Assembly (NCBI GenBank): GCA_023253575.1 | Contig: JALRGB010000655.1 | Coordinates: 1-8,421 of the forward strand | Length of the DNA stretch: 8,421 nt | Reading direction: 5' to 3' | Source of the DNA: Verrucomicrobiales bacterium | GTDB lineage: Bacteria > Verrucomicrobiota > Verrucomicrobiia > Verrucomicrobiales > V1-33 | Part shown: positions 6,419 through 8,421 of the stretch, in pieces | Layout: every line of letters begins with the position of its first letter | Position numbering within the stretch: the first letter of the stretch is position 1 | Notes under the pieces: model-generated | Databases searched by the model: none | The model's input: only the letters and a program-made list of their open reading frames with translations | What the model was told of the DNA's origin: nothing | Program-made: the position numbers and the translations under genes

Positions 6419-6491
6419 GAAACATTACTCATAAGTCAAAATGAAGAATGTCAAATCTCAAAATCTAACTTCGTGACTGGAACGCACTGAT

Positions 6492-7226
6492 TCATGGCTC
6501 GCGGCGGCCGTCATAAAAATAATCCAAAGCGGTACGGTTGCGAATGACATGCCGGTAACCCATGAGCATGCGAAACAGGAGCATGATGAGTTCAGTCGGC
6601 GACCGCTGCCGGAATTTCCGGCCCGAACTGAGATGAGGACACCCGCGCAACACCAAAAACCGTCGGCCTTGGGCACGCCCACAAGCCCGCAACTGACGCG
6701 AATAATCCAGCTCCTCGGCGGCAAATCGCTCCACACTAAACCCTCCGACCTCGCGGTGCACTTCCGCCCGGCAGAAAACAAATGAACCGGCCGCCACTCC
6801 GCGTACCGCCGAATAACAATTCCACACCCACACTCCGGGCCGCGTCCACCACGGCACTCCCTCCAGCGCAATGACACACCCTCCCCCCACCACCGGCTCA
6901 TCCGCCCGCGCCAGCGCCACCACCCGCCGGAGATTAATCGGATTCAGCCTAGAATCCGCATCCACAAACAACAACCACTCGCCGCGGGCTGCCGCCGCAC
7001 CCGTATTTCTCGCCCGGCTGATCTGATTCACCGGCTCAAACACCACCACCGCCCCAGCCTGCCGCGCCACTTCAGCCGTCAGATCAGTAGAATTATTATC
7101 ACACACCACAACCTCAACCTCGCCCGCCCCTAGTCCGCACGCCGCTACCGCCGACCCAATCGACGCCAGACACCCGGGCAACTCCTTCTCTTCATTGAAC
7201 GCAGGAATCACAATCGATAACAACAT
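6492..7226 (-). CDS. Family 2 glycosyltransferase (GT-A fold)
   Basis: With the start at 7226 the product is 244 residues. It opens with the GT2 signature MLLSIVIPAFNEEKELPGCL (1-20), then VVVCDNNSTDLT (39-50), SRARNTGAAAARGEWLLFVDADS (70-92) with the metal/nucleotide-sugar DAD motif at 89-91, and an acceptor-side EELDYSRQLRACG (171-183) standing in for the usual ED. A SSGRKFR motif (200-206) precedes the polar C-terminus, which ends LDYFYDGRREP. No membrane helix is obvious, so it is likely cytoplasmic or peripheral. The sugar and acceptor are unknown; related small GT2 enzymes act in cell-surface polysaccharide or lipid glycosylation. An in-frame ATG at 7295 would add 23 residues (MGKRGLRADE...GWW) before the conserved beta strand. 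I prefer 7226 because family members start right at this strand and a TAGGGTGG stretch lies just upstream, but 7295 cannot be excluded. Confidence 0.85.
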   Translation of the reverse strand: MLLSIVIPAFNEEKELPGCLASIGSAVAACGLGAGEVEVVVCDNNSTDLTAEVARQAGAVVVFEPVNQISRARNTGAAAARGEWLLFVDADSRLNPINLRRVVALARADEPVVGGGCVIALEGVPWWTRPGVWVWNCYSAVRGVAAGSFVFCRAEVHREVGGFSVERFAAEELDYSRQLRACGRAQGRRFLVLRGCPHLSSGRKFRQRSPTELIMLLFRMLMGYRHVIRNRTALDYFYDGRREP

Positions 7227-7348
7227 CCACCACCCTACCACCAAAAAAAACGGCTCAACAACCATTTCATCCGCCCGCAGACCACGCTTTCCCATGGCGC
7301 CGCGTCCCGGCCCAGTATATGAGCACGTTTCCCCACCATTTCCTATTC
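7227..7348. promoter_or_regulatory. Divergent intergenic region between glycosyltransferase and acidic protein genes
   Basis: If the starts at 7226 (-) and 7349 (+) are right, this 122-base region must drive both divergent genes. It contains a run of eight A at 7243-7250 (plus strand) directly before the glycosyltransferase start. I found no promoter hexamer pair that I would defend. Earlier possible starts on both sides (7295 on minus, 7319 on plus) would shrink it to 23 bases, too small for two promoters, which mildly favours the inner starts. Confidence 0.3.
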
Positions 7349-7801
7349 ATGACCCTGGAGCTATCCTCAGAAGAAATACGCAGCCTGATGCAAATGGTCA
7401 GCCTCGCCCTCTACGTGACAGAGGCCAACCAAGATCCAGAATGCACCGAAGACCTAGACGCCATGCAAGGAGTCGCAGACAAAGTCTTTCAAGCCGGCTG
7501 GATCGAAGGTCATCGCGACATCGCCGAATTCGACGCCGCCAGCGGCCAATACATGCTCCGCGACGAATACGTCGCCAAATCCACATACGCCAAATCCATC
7601 GAGGAATTCGAGGACAACTTCTTCTGGAGCGAACTGGCCGCCGCCCTTGCCGAACGCGATCTCAAACTCAAGGGCGTCAAAGACATCGACCCAGTGGAAC
7701 TGAGCGGCCGACTGCAAGACCTCGAGGACCACTACCTCGACCACTTCACCGATCACGGCGTGGATCACCTCCGACTCATCAATCCCAACCCCCACCAGTA
7801 G
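7349..7801 (+). CDS. Acidic hypothetical protein of unknown function
   Basis: The product is 150 residues from the chosen start, strongly acidic and predicted mostly helical, with no signal peptide or membrane segment. It begins MTLELSSEEIRSLMQMVSLA, has a central EFDAASGQYMLRDEYV, then FEDNFFWSELAAALAERDL and a C-terminal LEDHYLDHFTDHGVDHL. The 'FxE-x-FW-EL-LAERDL' stretch followed by 'LE-HY-FxxHG-xxL' looks like a family of small uncharacterised proteins that I recall from many Gram-negative genomes, with no known role. I chose 7349 because the residues before it (MSTFPHHFLF) look unrelated and hydrophobic/basic, while LxLSxEE is a typical beginning for this family. The alternative ATG at 7319 adds 10 residues. 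Neither has a Shine-Dalgarno. It converges with the next gene, 18 bases away. Confidence 0.7.
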   Translation: MTLELSSEEIRSLMQMVSLALYVTEANQDPECTEDLDAMQGVADKVFQAGWIEGHRDIAEFDAASGQYMLRDEYVAKSTYAKSIEEFEDNFFWSELAAALAERDLKLKGVKDIDPVELSGRLQDLEDHYLDHFTDHGVDHLRLINPNPHQ

Positions 7802-7819
7802 ACGTCGAGTGTCACCCCA

Positions 7820-8026
7820 TCAGCCGGCCTGAGCCAGATCCTCGGCCAGAGAATGACCGAACAGGCGTTCAGGTGCAATCCCAAGCCGACGTGCCTCCCG
7901 CAGAGCGCGGGAGATGTCTTCAAAGTCCCAGTACTGAGACTTCGTAATGCTCCCGATTTCCCGCAGTGGTTGCAGGGCCGAAACTTCCGGCGAGGAGGTG
8001 AGCAGGTTCGCTTCTTGTGTGTTCAT
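7820..8026 (-). CDS. Short hypothetical protein (68 residues)
   Basis: I do not recognise this protein. The ATG at 8024-8026 is preceded by GAAGGAAAG with the AAGGA core 8 bases from the start, the best Shine-Dalgarno in the window. This supports a real gene and this start over a longer frame beginning at 8077. The product (MNTQEANLLTSSPEVSALQP...) has a flexible first 20 residues, then SITKSQYWDFEDISRALREA, then RRLGIAPERLFGHSLAEDLA. The second half is probably two helices with a loop. Size and charge would fit a small regulator or an antitoxin-like partner, but there is no toxin-like gene next to it on the same strand, so that is only a thought. It lies 108 bases downstream of the cytochrome gene end and converges with the acidic protein gene. 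Confidence 0.55.
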   Translation of the reverse strand: MNTQEANLLTSSPEVSALQPLREIGSITKSQYWDFEDISRALREARRLGIAPERLFGHSLAEDLAQAG

Positions 8027-8081
8027 AGCAGCTTTCCTTCCGCTATGAGTATGCCCAGCCCAGTCGATCTTTACCAATGAC

Positions 8082-8146
8082 CTCCAGTCACAGTTTCGTC
8101 ACGGAGGCCACCCTGCGCAGGCCGACTGCGCCACTTACGGGCGCAG
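8082..8146 (-). terminator. Cluster of GC-rich hairpins after the cytochrome gene
   Basis: Three inverted repeats are packed together here. CTGCGCC (8126-8132) pairs perfectly with GGCGCAG (8140-8146) around a 7-base loop that contains the cytochrome gene's TAA. CCTGCGCAGG (8112-8121) is a perfect 10-base palindrome. TGACCTCC (8080-8087 region) pairs with GGAGGCCA (about 8103-8110) with one G-T pair and a 17-base loop. They lie right at the end of the minus-strand cytochrome gene, where termination would be expected. No T-run follows, so any terminator would be non-standard or act as mRNA 3' protection. Confidence 0.35.
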
Positions 8147-8421
8147 CGGATGCTCCTTGAGGAGTTCATCCACCATGTAAAAATTAGCGCGTCCCTCAAC
8201 GGAGGCCCGCACCGCTCGGACTTTTTCTGGATCCACCATGGCCCCTTTGTTCCCAAAACTGGTGCGAATATACGCAATAACGGCAGCGATTTCTTCATCC
8301 TTTAAAAGGCCGGCAAACCCGGTCATCGGAGGCACTCCCTTGCCCGGATCAAATTGCCGTCCATTCACTTCGATTGGACCCCACAACCCTTTAAGGATGA
8401 TCTTAATGAGGCGTTCATCAT
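8135..8421 (-). CDS. C-terminal end of a PVC-type c-type cytochrome/dehydrogenase protein (partial)
   Basis: The minus-strand frame is open from the right edge to the TAA at 8137-8135, giving about 94 residues; the N-terminal part and the CxxCH heme site lie outside the window. The visible part starts ERLIKIILKGLWGPIEVNG, then GVPPMTGFAGLLKDEEIAAV with a Met that can be the distal heme ligand, then IAYIRTSFGNKGAMVDP, which is the end of a class I cytochrome c fold. The tail VRAVRASVEGRANFYMVDELLKEHPL is typical of the long Verrucomicrobia/Planctomycete proteins in which a sugar-dehydrogenase-like beta-propeller is followed by cytochrome c. Such proteins act in the periplasm and probably pass electrons from sugar oxidation. 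A TTG inside the frame at 8386 is not the true start, since the homologous cytochrome sequence continues upstream of it. Confidence 0.85.
   Translation of the reverse strand, partial: DERLIKIILKGLWGPIEVNGRQFDPGKGVPPMTGFAGLLKDEEIAAVIAYIRTSFGNKGAMVDPEKVRAVRASVEGRANFYMVDELLKEHPLRP

Noticed and set aside
5885..6490. Plus-strand frame of 201 codons over the dehydrogenase remnant and the AT-hook-like gene
   Set aside because: Both strands were compared: the minus strand gives recognisable protein motifs (DSDGEG, FASGLSWPT, RGRKPGPKP), while the plus-strand translation has none.
8071..8298. Minus-strand frame of 75 codons overlapping the cytochrome gene
   Set aside because: It overlaps the cytochrome c domain in another frame and has no motif of its own.

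Overview
The window looks like chromosomal DNA of a GC-rich Gram-negative bacterium, most likely Verrucomicrobiota or a relative in the PVC group. Three things point there. First, outer-membrane biogenesis genes are present: a BamD-like TPR protein, an LptE-like lipoprotein and a glycine-zipper lipoprotein. Second, there are two traces of the 'Pirellula/Verrucomicrobium-type' membrane-bound dehydrogenase/cytochrome c family, one decayed and one running off the right edge. Third, most start codons lack a Shine-Dalgarno sequence. The taxon is inferred from these protein families; no rRNA or other marker is present.

Layout: 1-258 has no firm gene. 259-564 (+) encodes a small glycine-zipper lipoprotein. 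703-2526 (-) encodes a large protein that I read as a D-apionate lactonase (ApnL)-type enzyme with an odd His/Asp-rich N-terminus. After a divergent intergenic region of about 310 bp, a (+) cluster follows: BamD-like TPR protein (2840-4120), LptE-like lipoprotein (4186-4776) and RsmI 16S rRNA methyltransferase (4797-5573). The first two fit outer-membrane protein and LPS assembly at the periplasmic side of the outer membrane; rsmI is a housekeeping gene that probably shares their transcript.

5574-6082 has no intact gene. On the minus strand it carries a decayed piece of a PVC-type dehydrogenase (TIGR02604-like), readable across three segments broken by two frameshifts and one TAG stop. Next come a small AT-hook-like basic protein (6083-6418, -), a family 2 glycosyltransferase (6492-7226, -), an acidic conserved-type hypothetical protein (7349-7801, +), a 68-residue hypothetical protein (7820-8026, -) that has the only good Shine-Dalgarno in the window, and the C-terminal end of a c-type cytochrome domain protein (8135-8421, -) cut by the window edge.

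I see no rRNA, tRNA, CRISPR array, insertion sequence, integrase or phage gene, and no convincing new multi-gene system. The most informative observations are the reconstructable pseudogene, the metal-binding-like tail on an orphan ApnL-type enzyme, and the small proteins of unknown function around the glycosyltransferase.
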